Source: Bacteroidota bacterium
GTDB lineage: Bacteria > Bacteroidota > Bacteroidia > Chitinophagales > Chitinophagaceae
Direction of reading: 5' to 3'
DNA length: 64,000 nucleotides
Assembly (NCBI GenBank): GCA_029555415.1
Contig: JAKPSI010000037.1
Coordinates: 62,001-126,000, forward strand
The notes beneath the pieces were generated by a model. It searched no databases, had not been told where the DNA came from, and saw nothing but the letters and a program-made list of their open reading frames with translations. The translations under genes were made by a program, and so were the position numbers. Shown piece by piece: positions 25,639-34,478 of this stretch. Positions within the stretch are counted from its first letter, which is position 1; every line of letters begins with the position of its first letter.

Positions 25639-26355
25639 ATGAATATCTGTCTTATTGGTTACGGCAAAATGGGCAAAGCCATCGAAGAGATCGCGGTCCA
25701 GCGCGGCCATACGATCGTACTGAAGATCGACCAACCCAACCTGCATGAATTCACAAAAGAGAATCTGGCCAGGGCCGATGTGGCGATCGAATTCACGAGT
25801 CCGCATACCGCATATGAGAATGTGAAGAAATGTATCGGGTTCGGAACGCCTATTGTATGTGGTTCTACCGGCTGGACAGAACAACTGGAAGAACTGAAAA
25901 AATATAATGCGGAGCAGCATGGCGGATTCATCTATTCCAGCAATTTCAGTATTGGTGTCAACATCTTTTTTGAGATCAATAAACGGTTGGCCGACCTGAT
26001 GGCGCCGCATCCGGATTATGAAGTGATCCTGGAAGAAGTGCATCACACCCAGAAGAAGGACGCACCCAGCGGCACCGCCATCACGCTGGCGGAACAGGTG
26101 CTGGAGCGTTTGAAACGCAAGAAGCAATGGGTAAATGAGCTGAGCGACCATCCGGAAGACCTGGAGATCATTAGTCAGCGTGAAGACCCCGCACCTGGTA
26201 CGCACCATGTGAAATATTCTTCCGCCATCGACGATATCGAGATCATCCATACCGCGCACAGCCGTAAAGGTTTTGCATCGGGCGCCGTGCTGGCAGCCGA
26301 ATTCCTGGCCGGCAAGCAAGGATTCTTCACGATGAAAGATGTGCTGAACCTCTGA
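25639..26355 (+). CDS. dapB: 4-Hydroxy-tetrahydrodipicolinate reductase
   Basis: A 238-residue cytoplasmic enzyme of the lysine/diaminopimelate pathway that reduces hydroxy-tetrahydrodipicolinate with NAD(P)H. It shows the N-terminal nucleotide loop LIGYGKMGKAI, IEFTSPHTAY, the catalytic block EEVHHTQKKDAPSGTA (His-His and Lys) and the C-terminal HSRKGFASGAV. A TATCCATT-type word tract fills the 50 bases upstream. Its stop is 4 bases before the histidine kinase start, so the two are probably co-transcribed. Confidence 0.95.
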   Translation: MNICLIGYGKMGKAIEEIAVQRGHTIVLKIDQPNLHEFTKENLARADVAIEFTSPHTAYENVKKCIGFGTPIVCGSTGWTEQLEELKKYNAEQHGGFIYSSNFSIGVNIFFEINKRLADLMAPHPDYEVILEEVHHTQKKDAPSGTAITLAEQVLERLKRKKQWVNELSDHPEDLEIISQREDPAPGTHHVKYSSAIDDIEIIHTAHSRKGFASGAVLAAEFLAGKQGFFTMKDVLNL

Positions 26356-26359
26356 TCGT

Positions 26360-28276
26360 ATGCACAAATGCAAGACACTTATTTATTCTTTGCTGATCGT
26401 GTTCACTGCTTCCGCGCAGCTGAATACGGATAGTCTGCGCCGTGTGGCACAGGCAGAGCCCGACCTCAAAAAAAAGGCTGCCACACTTATCACCCTTTGC
26501 GAGCAATTACGGTTCACGGAACCGGATGCCTTACTGCCCGCATCCCGTACATTATATGAAGTGGGCCGGCAGCTGAACGATAAGCATTTACAGCAACAGG
26601 CGGACTATTTCACCGGCACCGCATACATGATCATCGGAAACCCGGACTCCGCCTACACCCTGGGCGCTCAGGTGATCCGGGAATTATCGGTTTCCAGAAC
26701 GGACCTGGTCTTACTGGCGAAATATTATTCCCTCACCGGCAACAGTCTCATGCGCATGAACCGGCAGAAGGACGCGTTGGGAGAATTTTATTCTTCCCTA
26801 CAGACCGCTGAAGCCGCGAAGGATGCGGAGCAGCAGTTCAAGGCCCGCAATAATATCGGTTGGGCCCATATGGAGCTTGAGCAATTTGAGAAAGCGATCG
26901 GAAACTTCAAGGATTGTATCGCGATCATGAAGGCGAATGGCATTCCGGATAAATATGGAACGATCTATAATAATCTGGCCTCCTGTTATGGTTCATTGGA
27001 CCAGATCGATTCAGTATATAAATATGCGCAAAGCGGGATCCGCATCGCGGAACAATACAGTGATTATGCAGCACTGGCCAATGGATACAGCATCCTCGCC
27101 ACTTTCGAAGCCAAAGAAAAGAAGTATGCCGAAGCGCTGAAGCATTTTGAGAAAGCGGTGGAAGTGCGCGGCAAGAGCGGTGACCCCTTCTTCATCGTTT
27201 CCGATCTGGCGGAAATTTCCGAGCTGCAATCGCTCACCGGCAATACCACCGAAGGCATCAGCAATGGTGAGAAAGCACTGGCCCTTGCCCAAACGAATGG
27301 CATTGACGCGAAGCTGCAACTGATCTACAGCGCGCTGGCACATAACTATGAACAGGCGGGGCGTTTCAGAGAAGCGACGGAGATGTATAAGAAAATGGAT
27401 GCCCTGAAGGACAGTCTGTATAACGATGCGAGTCCAAAAGCACTGGCCGAGATCCAGACGAAATATGAAACGGTCAAGAAAGAACAGCTGATCGAAAAAC
27501 AACAGAACCGGATACAGCTTCAACGATATGTTTTCATTGCATCCATCGTGGCGTTCGTACTGACCGGCTTACTGATCTGGTCATTGTACCGCCGCCGGCA
27601 GTTACGCAAGGAAGCCCGCATGCAGGCGGAGCTGCGCACGGAACAGGAGAATGCGGCAAGAGCGGTGCTGGAAGCGGAGGAAAAAGAGCGACAGCGGATC
27701 GCACGCGATCTGCATGATGGCGTGGGACAGATGATGAGTGCCGCAAAGATGAACTTATCCGCATTCGAAGCAGAAGCGCAGTTGAAGGATCCGGAACAGC
27801 AGCTTTCACTGGAAAAGATCATCGGACTGGTGGATGACAGTTGCCGCGAGGTACGTTCCGTATCACATACGATGATGCCGGATGTATTATTGAAGAAAGG
27901 ACTGGATGCGGCGCTGCGTGACTTTACCGGTAAAGTGGGTTCAGGCAGTCTGCAGATCGGTCTCTATACCGAAGGCATTGATGAAGACCTCCCCATGAAT
28001 ACCGCCATGATCCTGTACCGGGTGCTGCAGGAAGCGGTGAATAATGTGATCAAACATGCGCAGGCCAGTCGCCTGGACATATCCGTGGTCAGGGATGCGG
28101 AAGGCATTCATGCCACCATCGAGGACAATGGAATTGGATTTGATGTAACTGACCCGGCATACACGGAAGGCATGGGACTGAAGAACATCCGCACCCGTGT
28201 CAGCTTCCTGAAAGGCACGGTGGACGTGGATTCGGCGAAAGGAAGGGGAACCGTCATTGCTGTTGAAATACCCTGA
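26360..28276 (+). CDS. TPR-containing sensor histidine kinase (NarL-type)
   Basis: A 638-residue protein with an exported N-terminus, at least five tetratricopeptide-like repeats (about residues 60-350), one membrane segment (about 390-410), a short coiled coil and a HisKA_3 kinase core. The phospho-accepting His452 lies in RQRIARDLHDGVGQMMS, and the ATP-binding domain shows EAVNNVIKHA, IEDNGIGF and GMGLKNIRTRV. It senses an unknown periplasmic signal and should phosphorylate the LuxR-type regulator 137 bases downstream. A TPR sensor facing the periplasm is a common Bacteroidota design. Confidence 0.93.
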   Translation: MHKCKTLIYSLLIVFTASAQLNTDSLRRVAQAEPDLKKKAATLITLCEQLRFTEPDALLPASRTLYEVGRQLNDKHLQQQADYFTGTAYMIIGNPDSAYTLGAQVIRELSVSRTDLVLLAKYYSLTGNSLMRMNRQKDALGEFYSSLQTAEAAKDAEQQFKARNNIGWAHMELEQFEKAIGNFKDCIAIMKANGIPDKYGTIYNNLASCYGSLDQIDSVYKYAQSGIRIAEQYSDYAALANGYSILATFEAKEKKYAEALKHFEKAVEVRGKSGDPFFIVSDLAEISELQSLTGNTTEGISNGEKALALAQTNGIDAKLQLIYSALAHNYEQAGRFREATEMYKKMDALKDSLYNDASPKALAEIQTKYETVKKEQLIEKQQNRIQLQRYVFIASIVAFVLTGLLIWSLYRRRQLRKEARMQAELRTEQENAARAVLEAEEKERQRIARDLHDGVGQMMSAAKMNLSAFEAEAQLKDPEQQLSLEKIIGLVDDSCREVRSVSHTMMPDVLLKKGLDAALRDFTGKVGSGSLQIGLYTEGIDEDLPMNTAMILYRVLQEAVNNVIKHAQASRLDISVVRDAEGIHATIEDNGIGFDVTDPAYTEGMGLKNIRTRVSFLKGTVDVDSAKGRGTVIAVEIP

Positions 28277-28279
28277 TAA

Positions 28280-28350
28280 ATTTTGAGTGTTGAATTTTGA
28301 AAGTTGAATGTGGGACCCAATTCAAAATTCAAAACTCAAAATTCAAAATT
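28280..28350. repeat. AATTCAAAACTC word tract
   Basis: Degenerate words of the type TTGAATTTTGAA on the left and AATTCAAAATTCAAAACTC on the right form an imperfect inverted repeat between the kinase and its response regulator. Related tracts are at 5740-5775, 30597-30620 and 56213-56236. Confidence 0.6.
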
Positions 28351-28413
28351 ACTTGAGCATCATCAATGAACAGTTTAACCATATAAGCCGGATCTTTAAT
28401 AACTTTCGCAATA

Positions 28414-29055
28414 ATGAGGCTCTCAAAAATTTCAATCGCGTTCGTCGACGACCACCAACTCGTCATTGACGGTCTGATGGCCCTGCTGAAGGGTCATGAC
28501 CGGATCAAAGTGGCATTTGCCACGACGGATCCGACGGAGGTGATCGGAAAGCTGACTGCAACTCCAGTTGATATCCTGCTGACCGATATCATGATGCCGC
28601 AATTACCCGGCAATGAACTGGCGAAGCAGGTGCGGGCGAAATTCCCGGATGTGAAGATCCTTGCATTATCGATGAGTGGCCAGGGCGATCTGGTGAATGA
28701 GATGATCAACGACAGTGATATTTCCGGATATATTTTGAAGAATACGGGCAAGGCCGAATTACTGAAAGCGCTGGAGAAGATCGCGGCGGGCGGCATTTAT
28801 TTCAGTGAAGAGGTGTTGCAGGAGTTGCAGCGCAACAGTGAAAAGAAAAAGCAGAAGGAAGAAGCGCACCTGACCGGTCGCGAGATCGAGATCATCCGCC
28901 TGATCGAGAAGGAATTCAACAACAAGCAGATCGCTGAAACCCTCTTCATCAGCGAACGCACAGTAGAAACCCACCGCAAGAACATCTTCCGCAAGACCGA
29001 CACCAGCAGCGTCATCGGCCTGGTCAAATACGCATACGAGCACAAACTCATCTGA
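28414..29055 (+). CDS. LuxR/NarL-type response regulator
   Basis: A 213-residue response regulator. The receiver domain (about residues 5-125) has the acidic pair in FVDDHQL, the phospho-accepting Asp58 in LLTDIMMP and a Lys in YILKNTGK. The C-terminal LuxR helix-turn-helix contains LTGREIEIIRLI and KQIAETLFISERTVETHRKN. It is almost certainly the partner of the TPR histidine kinase encoded just upstream. Targets cannot be read from the window. Confidence 0.94.
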   Translation: MRLSKISIAFVDDHQLVIDGLMALLKGHDRIKVAFATTDPTEVIGKLTATPVDILLTDIMMPQLPGNELAKQVRAKFPDVKILALSMSGQGDLVNEMINDSDISGYILKNTGKAELLKALEKIAAGGIYFSEEVLQELQRNSEKKKQKEEAHLTGREIEIIRLIEKEFNNKQIAETLFISERTVETHRKNIFRKTDTSSVIGLVKYAYEHKLI

Positions 29056-29058
29056 GCT

Positions 29059-29193
29059 CTTCGCAACTTGTAGTCGCGAAGCCCAATTCTATCGCGATCT
29101 TCGTGACTTGCAGTCGCGAAGAGTTATTCTATCGCTTTCAGCGATCTTAACCAAAAGCATTCTATGTTCTGCGAAGCCTCCGGGCTTCGCAGC
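29059..29193. repeat. Multi-hairpin repeat element, copy 1
   Basis: Two copies of a hairpin with arms like CTTCGCGACT/AGTCGCGAAG (29059-29081 imperfect, 29099-29121) are followed by ATCGC-TTTCA-GCGAT and by the hairpin CTGCGAAGCC-TCCG-GGCTTCGCAG ending at 29192. It follows the response regulator directly. A closely similar element is at 29875-29968, so the lipoprotein gene 29346-29870 is bracketed by them. An ACCTATTACC word tract occupies 29217-29255. Confidence 0.8.
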
Positions 29194-29291
29194 CCCGGTT
29201 TCCCACTTCTTTATTCTACCTATTACCTATTACCTCTTACCTATTACCTCCTATCGCTTCCCTTTTAACTACTATCTCATTCCTGATCCCC

Positions 29292-29322
29292 TTTGCTATT
29301 ATTTCGTCCCTTATTATTTTTG
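29292..29322 (+). promoter_or_regulatory. Bacteroidota-type promoter
   Basis: TTTG (29292-29295), 19 bases, then TATTTTTG (29315-29322) match the -33/-7 consensus TTTG-N19-TAnnTTTG. Transcription would start around 29328, shortly before the lipoprotein ATG at 29346. Confidence 0.65.
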
Positions 29323-29345
29323 CCCCGATAAAATGAATCGCCCGT

Positions 29346-29870
29346 ATGACACTCAAAAAAACACTTTACATTTTCCTGATCAGTGCTCTTGCAGCCTGCA
29401 ACAGTTCAGAAAACAGATCCGATGAACCTGCTCCGGAGTTGACGGAGGTGAAGCACGACCGTTTCCAGAACGGCTGGTATGCAGTGATCAATGAAAAAGG
29501 CGGAATCCCGATGCAGCTGCATGGCGCTAAGGAAACCTTTACCATTGATCCGACGGAGATCGCGACCCAAAAGAATTTCAAAAATGTTACAAAGTTCACG
29601 GAGAAGGATTGCAATTCCCTGATCGTTCAGGTGGATTCCACGGGGGCTGAAGCGCTGGACCTGGCGATCCAGTTCATCAAGTCCAAAAAACTGGGCCTCA
29701 TCGTCAACAATGAACTGTATTACGTACAGGATCTCACCGCTCCCGGTTTCGCCAAAGTAAAAAAAGGCACTCCCTCCGCTGTATTCGGTGAAACCGTTGC
29801 GATCCCCTGCAACGCCCTCCCCGCCGCGGATCTGGAGGAAGTCCTTAAAGATCTGACAGAGAAAAAATAA
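29346..29870 (+). CDS. Lipoprotein of unknown function
   Basis: A 174-residue protein with leader MTLKKTLYIFLISALAAC, so Cys18 is the likely lipid-attached residue. The mature part has a small alpha/beta pattern with NGWYAVINEKGG, FTIDPTEIATQKNF and a C-terminal stretch AVFGETVAIPCNALPAADLEE. It faintly recalls the periplasmic P1 head of SecD, but I would not rely on that. A second Cys at about residue 156 is present. The gene is bracketed by two multi-hairpin repeat elements and has its own promoter. Confidence 0.72.
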   Translation: MTLKKTLYIFLISALAACNSSENRSDEPAPELTEVKHDRFQNGWYAVINEKGGIPMQLHGAKETFTIDPTEIATQKNFKNVTKFTEKDCNSLIVQVDSTGAEALDLAIQFIKSKKLGLIVNNELYYVQDLTAPGFAKVKKGTPSAVFGETVAIPCNALPAADLEEVLKDLTEKK

Positions 29871-29874
29871 CGCT

Positions 29875-29968
29875 CTTCGCGACTTGCAGTCGCGAAGCCC
29901 TATTCTATCGCCTTCGGCGATCCTGCACTAAAGCACTTTATGTTCTGCGAAGCCTCCGGGCTTCGCAG
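29875..29968. repeat. Multi-hairpin repeat element, copy 2
   Basis: Three hairpins follow each other: CTTCGCGACT-TGC-AGTCGCGAAG (29875-29897), ATCGCC-TTC-GGCGAT (29908-29922) and CTGCGAAGCC-TCCG-GGCTTCGCAG (29945-29968). A broken copy of the last is at 30017-30035. The bases between hairpins are also shared with copy 1 at 29059-29193. Confidence 0.85.
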
Positions 29969-29994
29969 TTTTATTTCCTTTATATCCAATTACC

Positions 29995-30110
29995 GCTACA
30001 GACTACTGACTATAGACTGCCTCCGGGCTTCGCAGTTCTATTTACTTCATATCCTGATACGGCTACATACTACAGACTATCGACTACTGACTAAAGACTA
30101 CATTAAGCCT
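29995..30110. repeat. GACTACTGACTA word tract
   Basis: Degenerate tandem words (CTACAGACTACTGACTATAG and similar) fill most of the spacer before the DUF4242 gene. The 387-base stretch 29871-30257 contains this tract, the second hairpin element and an AT-rich segment, but no other gene. Confidence 0.6.
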
Positions 30111-30257
30111 ACCTCCTACACTCCTTATATATTAAGTAAAATTAAATACATACACCTTGCATCAGTATTCATTAACTTAATAGAAGCGAATCGATCCCAC
30201 CCCTTCCAAACAGTACTCCCAAAAAACAACTTCAAACAAAAACCAAACCATACCACC

Positions 30258-30530
30258 ATGCCAAAATACGTCATCGAAAGAGAGATCCCCGGCGCGGGAA
30301 ACCTTACTGCAGAACAACTTCACGCAATTTCGCAGACCTCATGCGGAGTGCTCAGTAATCTGGGCCCGAGTATTCAATGGGTGCATAGTTATGTAACGGA
30401 TAATAAGATCTATTGCATCTACAATGCCCCCAATGAAGAAATGGTGCGAGAACATGCTAAACAGGGCGGCTTTCCGGCTAATTCTGTCGCAAGAGTTCAT
30501 TCGATCATCGATCCTACGACGGCAGAGTAA
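30258..30530 (+). CDS. DUF4242 domain protein
   Basis: A 90-residue cytoplasmic protein of the DUF4242 family. MPKYVIEREIPGAGNLT, QWVHSYVTDNKIYCIYNA and EEMVREHAKQGGFPAN are the typical blocks; the fold is ferredoxin-like. The ATG at 30258 is chosen because the in-frame extension upstream runs through repeat tracts and lacks protein-like composition. The function of DUF4242 proteins is not established. A hairpin with arms CAAAGGGAAC/GTTCCCTTTG lies 17 bases past the stop, but no T-run follows it. Confidence 0.82.
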   Translation: MPKYVIEREIPGAGNLTAEQLHAISQTSCGVLSNLGPSIQWVHSYVTDNKIYCIYNAPNEEMVREHAKQGGFPANSVARVHSIIDPTTAE

Positions 30531-30596
30531 GAAGTCATCCTATTGATCAAAGGGAACGGAATGTTCTTCTGTTCCCTTTGATTAAGCCAACGCGAA

Positions 30597-30790
30597 ATTT
30601 TGAATTTTAAATTTTAAGTTGTCGTGCTCACACAAGATGCTATTATGCCTCGCAGCTCAAAGCTCGTGTCTCGTATCTCCCAAAAAAACACGCCAGATAA
30701 CGGACAAACAGCCCCTTGAAAGAACGGACTACCGACTATCGACCTGCCTGCCGGCAGGCAGGCTAATAACTACCGACTGCTTTTCTTTCC
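30597..30790. repeat. Mixed word tracts with a 20-bp palindrome
   Basis: TTTTGAATTTTAAATTTTAAG words (30598-30619) and GGACTACCGACTATCGAC words (30726-30742) flank the perfect palindrome CCTGCCTGCCGGCAGGCAGG at 30743-30762. No gene is visible in the 340-base gap 30531-30870. Confidence 0.65.
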
Positions 30791-30870
30791 TCAACAAACC
30801 TTTGCAGCTTTCCCCAACCCACTCTTTGACCTAACTTTAGTACAGTCAGTCAAAAAGCTGCAATCGGTCA

Positions 30871-31281
30871 ATGAATCTCAAGCTCAACTCCTTCCAGCAT
30901 CTCGGCGTCCCCGTTTCAGATATCTCCCGCTCTGAAAAATTCTATGAAAGCCTGGGCTTCAACAATGTCATGACTTCCACTTTTACCATGCACGGCGAAA
31001 CCGGAAATGTGGCCATGATGCAGCGCGGAACCATGATCATCGAACTCTACCAGCTGCCGGAACCGGAACTCTCCGAAGTAAAGTCACGCAAAAACGGCCA
31101 TATCGACCATATCGCTTTCGATGTGGATGATATTGATCAGACTTTTGCTGAGCTTCGCCTGCATAACTTTACCATTCTGGAATCAGAGCCCGTTTTCCTG
31201 AATTTCTGGGACAAGGGATGCAAATACTTTAACATCCAGGGCCCCGATGGCGAACGACTCGAATTCAACCAGATATTATAA
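30871..31281 (+). CDS. VOC-family (glyoxalase/bleomycin-resistance fold) protein
   Basis: A 136-residue metalloenzyme-like protein with two beta-alpha-beta-beta-beta modules. The blocks FQHLGVPVSDISRSEKFYESLGF, HIDHIAFDVDDID and FNIQGPDGERLEFNQ contain the metal-ligand His and Glu positions of the VOC superfamily. The substrate is unknown. It is 9 bases upstream of the GH13 lipoprotein, so a shared transcript is likely. Confidence 0.88.
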   Translation: MNLKLNSFQHLGVPVSDISRSEKFYESLGFNNVMTSTFTMHGETGNVAMMQRGTMIIELYQLPEPELSEVKSRKNGHIDHIAFDVDDIDQTFAELRLHNFTILESEPVFLNFWDKGCKYFNIQGPDGERLEFNQIL

Positions 31282-31290
31282 TCGCTGCAT

Positions 31291-33018
31291 ATGAAATTAA
31301 GATCTGCCCTCCTGCTGACAGCCCTGGTGATGACCAGCCTGCTGTCCTGCAAATCCAACAAAAGTTCTGAAACCAAAGTGGATAAGAAATGGTGGAAAGA
31401 AGCCATCGTTTATCAGATCTATCCGCGCAGTTTCAAGGACAGTGATGGAGACGGTATCGGTGACCTCAAAGGCATCATTTCCAAGCTCGATTACATCAAG
31501 AGTCTGGGCGTGAATGTGGTCTGGCTCAACCCCATCTATTCATCACCCAATGATGATAACGGATATGATGTGAGCGACTACCGCAATATCATGAAAGACT
31601 TCGGCACGATGCAGGATTTCGATGCCCTGCTGAAAGGCATGCACGACCGCGGCATCAAACTCGTGATGGACGTAGTGGTCAACCACAGCAGCGATGAACA
31701 CGAATGGTTCAAGTCAGCCCGCGCCTCGCGCACCAGTCCCTACCGCGACTATTATCATTGGTGGAACGCGGAACGCGGTCATCCAAATTACAGATACAGT
31801 CTGTTCGACATCAACCATGACGCCTGGAAATATGATTCTGTGACCAATGCCTATTACCTGCATTATTTCTCCGGCAAACAACCCGATCTCAACTGGGAGA
31901 ATCCTAAACTCCGGAAGGAAGTATATGATATCATGAAATTCTGGGCGCAGAAAGGAGTGGACGGATTCCGCCTCGATGCATTCCAGTTCGCGGCCAAAGA
32001 CACTACTTTCCCGAAATGGCCTGAAGGATGGGAAAAGGATTTCATCAAGTATTACGCGATGGGCCCCCATCTGCACGATTACCTGAAAGAAATGAACAAG
32101 GAAGTATTCAGTAAATATGATGTGATGAGCGTAGCGGAAGGCGCCGGCAATAGTTTCCAGGACGCACATGACCTGGTGGACGCGGACCGCAAAGAACTCG
32201 GCATGGCTTACGCATTCGAAGCTGTCGATATCGCAAAACCTGAAGGATACAGCCTGGTCCATTTCAAGGAAGTATTCACAAAATGGGACAGCGCCTTTGC
32301 CGATAAAGGCTGGCTCTCCATCTTCCTTGCTAATCATGATCAGGCAAGACTTGTCAGCCGTTACGGAGACGACAGTCCGCTGTACCGTGAAGTTTCATCC
32401 AAAATGCTGAGCACATTCCTGATGACCATGCGCGGCACGCCCTATTATTACAATGGCGATGAACTGGGCATGAGCAATTTCGGATTCGACAGCATCGGAC
32501 AGATCAATGATATGCCGACCCGTAACGAATATCAGCACCTCAAAGAGACCGGCGGCGACCTGAACGCATTCATGGACCGTGTGAAATTCGGATGCCGTGA
32601 TAACGGCCGCACACCTTTTCAATGGGACAGCACCCTCTTCGCCGGCTTCAGCAGCAATACCCCCTGGCTGGCCGCGAACAGGAATTATACGACCGTGAAT
32701 GCGGCGCAACAGGAAAAAGATCCGAACTCCGTGCTGAATTATTTCCGCAAGATCGTTCAGCTGCGCAAAGACAATCCGGTTTTGGTTTATGGAAAATATG
32801 CTTTGCTGGATAAGGACAATAAAGGCGTCTATTCCTTTACGCGTGAACTCAACGGAAAGAAACTACTCATCATGCTGAACTTCGGTAAGATCAATGATGT
32901 GGCACATACAGGCCTTGATCTGAAAGATGCGACCTTACTCATCAGCAACTATGGTGATGCTTCACATTCCGGTGATTTGCGGCCTTTTGAGGCGGTGGTG
33001 TATGAGTTGAAAGAGTAA
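31291..33018 (+). CDS. GH13 alpha-glucosidase, lipoprotein
   Basis: A 575-residue glycoside hydrolase of family 13, oligo-1,6-glucosidase/alpha-glucosidase branch, anchored as a lipoprotein at Cys20 (SLLSC). The N-terminal WKEAIVYQIYPRSFKDSDGDG is typical. The catalytic residues appear as Asp229 in GFRLDAFQ (nucleophile), Glu283 in SVAEGAG (acid/base) and Asp350 in LANHDQAR. It would release glucose from alpha-glucans or oligosaccharides in the periplasm or at the cell surface. No SusCD pair is nearby, so it is not in a classical utilisation locus. Confidence 0.93.
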   Translation: MKLRSALLLTALVMTSLLSCKSNKSSETKVDKKWWKEAIVYQIYPRSFKDSDGDGIGDLKGIISKLDYIKSLGVNVVWLNPIYSSPNDDNGYDVSDYRNIMKDFGTMQDFDALLKGMHDRGIKLVMDVVVNHSSDEHEWFKSARASRTSPYRDYYHWWNAERGHPNYRYSLFDINHDAWKYDSVTNAYYLHYFSGKQPDLNWENPKLRKEVYDIMKFWAQKGVDGFRLDAFQFAAKDTTFPKWPEGWEKDFIKYYAMGPHLHDYLKEMNKEVFSKYDVMSVAEGAGNSFQDAHDLVDADRKELGMAYAFEAVDIAKPEGYSLVHFKEVFTKWDSAFADKGWLSIFLANHDQARLVSRYGDDSPLYREVSSKMLSTFLMTMRGTPYYYNGDELGMSNFGFDSIGQINDMPTRNEYQHLKETGGDLNAFMDRVKFGCRDNGRTPFQWDSTLFAGFSSNTPWLAANRNYTTVNAAQQEKDPNSVLNYFRKIVQLRKDNPVLVYGKYALLDKDNKGVYSFTRELNGKKLLIMLNFGKINDVAHTGLDLKDATLLISNYGDASHSGDLRPFEAVVYELKE

Positions 33019-33076
33019 CACAGATTAACACAGATTGGCACAGATTAACGCAGATTGGCACAGATTAACACAGATG
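33017..33076. repeat. AACACAGATT tandem tract
   Basis: Five to six degenerate copies of (A/G)(A/G)CACAGATT words follow the stop of the glucosidase directly. The rest of the spacer up to 33239 shows no gene. Confidence 0.65.
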
Positions 33077-33239
33077 GTGCGATCATCTTTTCACGCAACG
33101 ACGCTATGACGCCGCGACGCAACGCATTTATCTGAACTGCCATTTATCACCTGCTGTTTCAGGCACCACCGATCCGCCAGCAGCAAGTGGCCAGAAGCCA
33201 GCCGCTGTTTTTTGCCTACCTTACTCTTCAATTCACCTC

Positions 33240-33698
33240 ATGGCATTGCCCATCAAACGACACACCGCTCTTCAGCCCCTCAGTCGCGATCACCACCACG
33301 CTTTATTATTATGCTGGAAGATCCGGCAGGGCATCAAGAAAGATATACCGGCCAAAAGGATCAGTGTTTACAGTACCTGGTTCTTCAGCACTCATTTGCT
33401 GCCCCATTTCAGACTGGAAGAACAATATGCCTTTCCGGTACTGGGTGCCGAAAACCCGCTGATACAACAGGCCATGGCCGAACACCGTCAGATCGAAGGG
33501 TATTTCACCGCAACAGAACTGACCTCGCCCATGCTGGAAACCGCTGCAGACGCGCTGGAAGCACATATCCGGTTCGAAGAACGAACCCTTTTCAATGCGA
33601 TACAATCCTCCGCCACACCTGAGCAATTAGCGCAGATCCTTGCCGTACACAAGGATGAGGCCTTCTGCGACTACGAGGCCGATGCCTTCTGGAATTAA
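33240..33698 (+). CDS. Hemerythrin-like domain protein
   Basis: A 152-residue all-helical protein with the His/Glu pattern of hemerythrin HHE domains: SRDHHHALL, HFRLEEQYAFP, EHRQIEGYF, HIRFEERTLF and LAVHKDEAF. These residues would bind a di-iron centre used for oxygen, NO or peroxide sensing or handling. The ATG at 33240 starts the first helix; other frames over this interval are shadows. It stands alone, 143 bases before a GNAT gene. Confidence 0.85.
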   Translation: MALPIKRHTALQPLSRDHHHALLLCWKIRQGIKKDIPAKRISVYSTWFFSTHLLPHFRLEEQYAFPVLGAENPLIQQAMAEHRQIEGYFTATELTSPMLETAADALEAHIRFEERTLFNAIQSSATPEQLAQILAVHKDEAFCDYEADAFWN

Positions 33699-33841
33699 CC
33701 CCAACATTTCAGTCTGCCCAACGAAAAAGGCAATTATCCTTTCCGGAGGAAAAAAACTTATGTATATTGTTCCCCCTCCCGAGAGAACTACTCCTGCCCG
33801 ACTCCCTGCCCCTGAAAGATCGTTGATACAAAATTCAAACT

Positions 33842-34375
33842 ATGTTATCCGTCAGAGAGATCGAGTCTTCCGACATCGAACATATATGCGATTATTGGCT
33901 GAATGCAAGTCCTGCCGCCCTGAAAGACATGGGCGTGGATTTCGCATTGATGCCTGACCGCGACAGCTGGAGAAAAATGTTACAGGAACAGATCGAAACA
34001 CCGATCCAGGAAAAAAGATCCTATTGCATGATCTGGTTGATCGATGGACAACCCGTTGGCCATTGCAATGTCAACAAGATCATCTTCGGCTTACAGGCAT
34101 ACATGCATCTCCACCTCTGGAAAAAAGATGAACGCAGTAAAGGGACCGGCCGTACCCTGATCCAAATGACCCTGCCCTGGTTCTTTGAGCGCCTCGAACT
34201 CTGGCGTATCCGCTGCGAACCCTATGCCGCTAACCCCGCCCCCAATAAGATACTCGCCAAGACCGGCTTCCAATTCGTCAAAACCTGGCGCACCAAACCC
34301 GGCTGGCTGAATTTTGAACAGGAAGTGAATCTATGGGACCTGACGAGAGAGCAGTGGAAGAAGCTGAAATTGTGA
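33842..34375 (+). CDS. GNAT-family N-acetyltransferase
   Basis: A 177-residue GNAT acetyltransferase. The N-terminal strand MLSVREIESSDIEHICDYW is followed by the central strand QPVGHCNVNKI, the acetyl-CoA loop region KKDERSKGTGRTLIQMTLP and the late helix ANPAPNKILAKTGFQFVKTW. The acceptor is unknown. It is preceded by a 143-base spacer and followed by word tracts. Confidence 0.87.
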   Translation: MLSVREIESSDIEHICDYWLNASPAALKDMGVDFALMPDRDSWRKMLQEQIETPIQEKRSYCMIWLIDGQPVGHCNVNKIIFGLQAYMHLHLWKKDERSKGTGRTLIQMTLPWFFERLELWRIRCEPYAANPAPNKILAKTGFQFVKTWRTKPGWLNFEQEVNLWDLTREQWKKLKL

Positions 34376-34376
34376 A

Positions 34377-34478
34377 CGGCAAGCTGCAAGCTATAAGCGG
34401 CAAGGGCTTCCTAAGAAGCTCCCATGCGGAAACTATAACCTATCACCTTTTACCTTTTACCTTTTACCTGTATTGTTT
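34377..34478. repeat. AAGCTGCAAGC and ACCTTTTACC word tracts
   Basis: GCAAGCTGCAAGCTATAAGC words (34380-34403) follow the GNAT gene, and CACCTTTTACCTTTTACC words (34445-34470) come next. The remaining spacer to 34572 is AT-rich and shows no gene. Confidence 0.55.

Noticed and set aside
29940-30257. N-terminal extension of the DUF4242 protein
   Set aside because: The upstream in-frame codons come from hairpin and GACTA word tracts, and the family starts at the later ATG.
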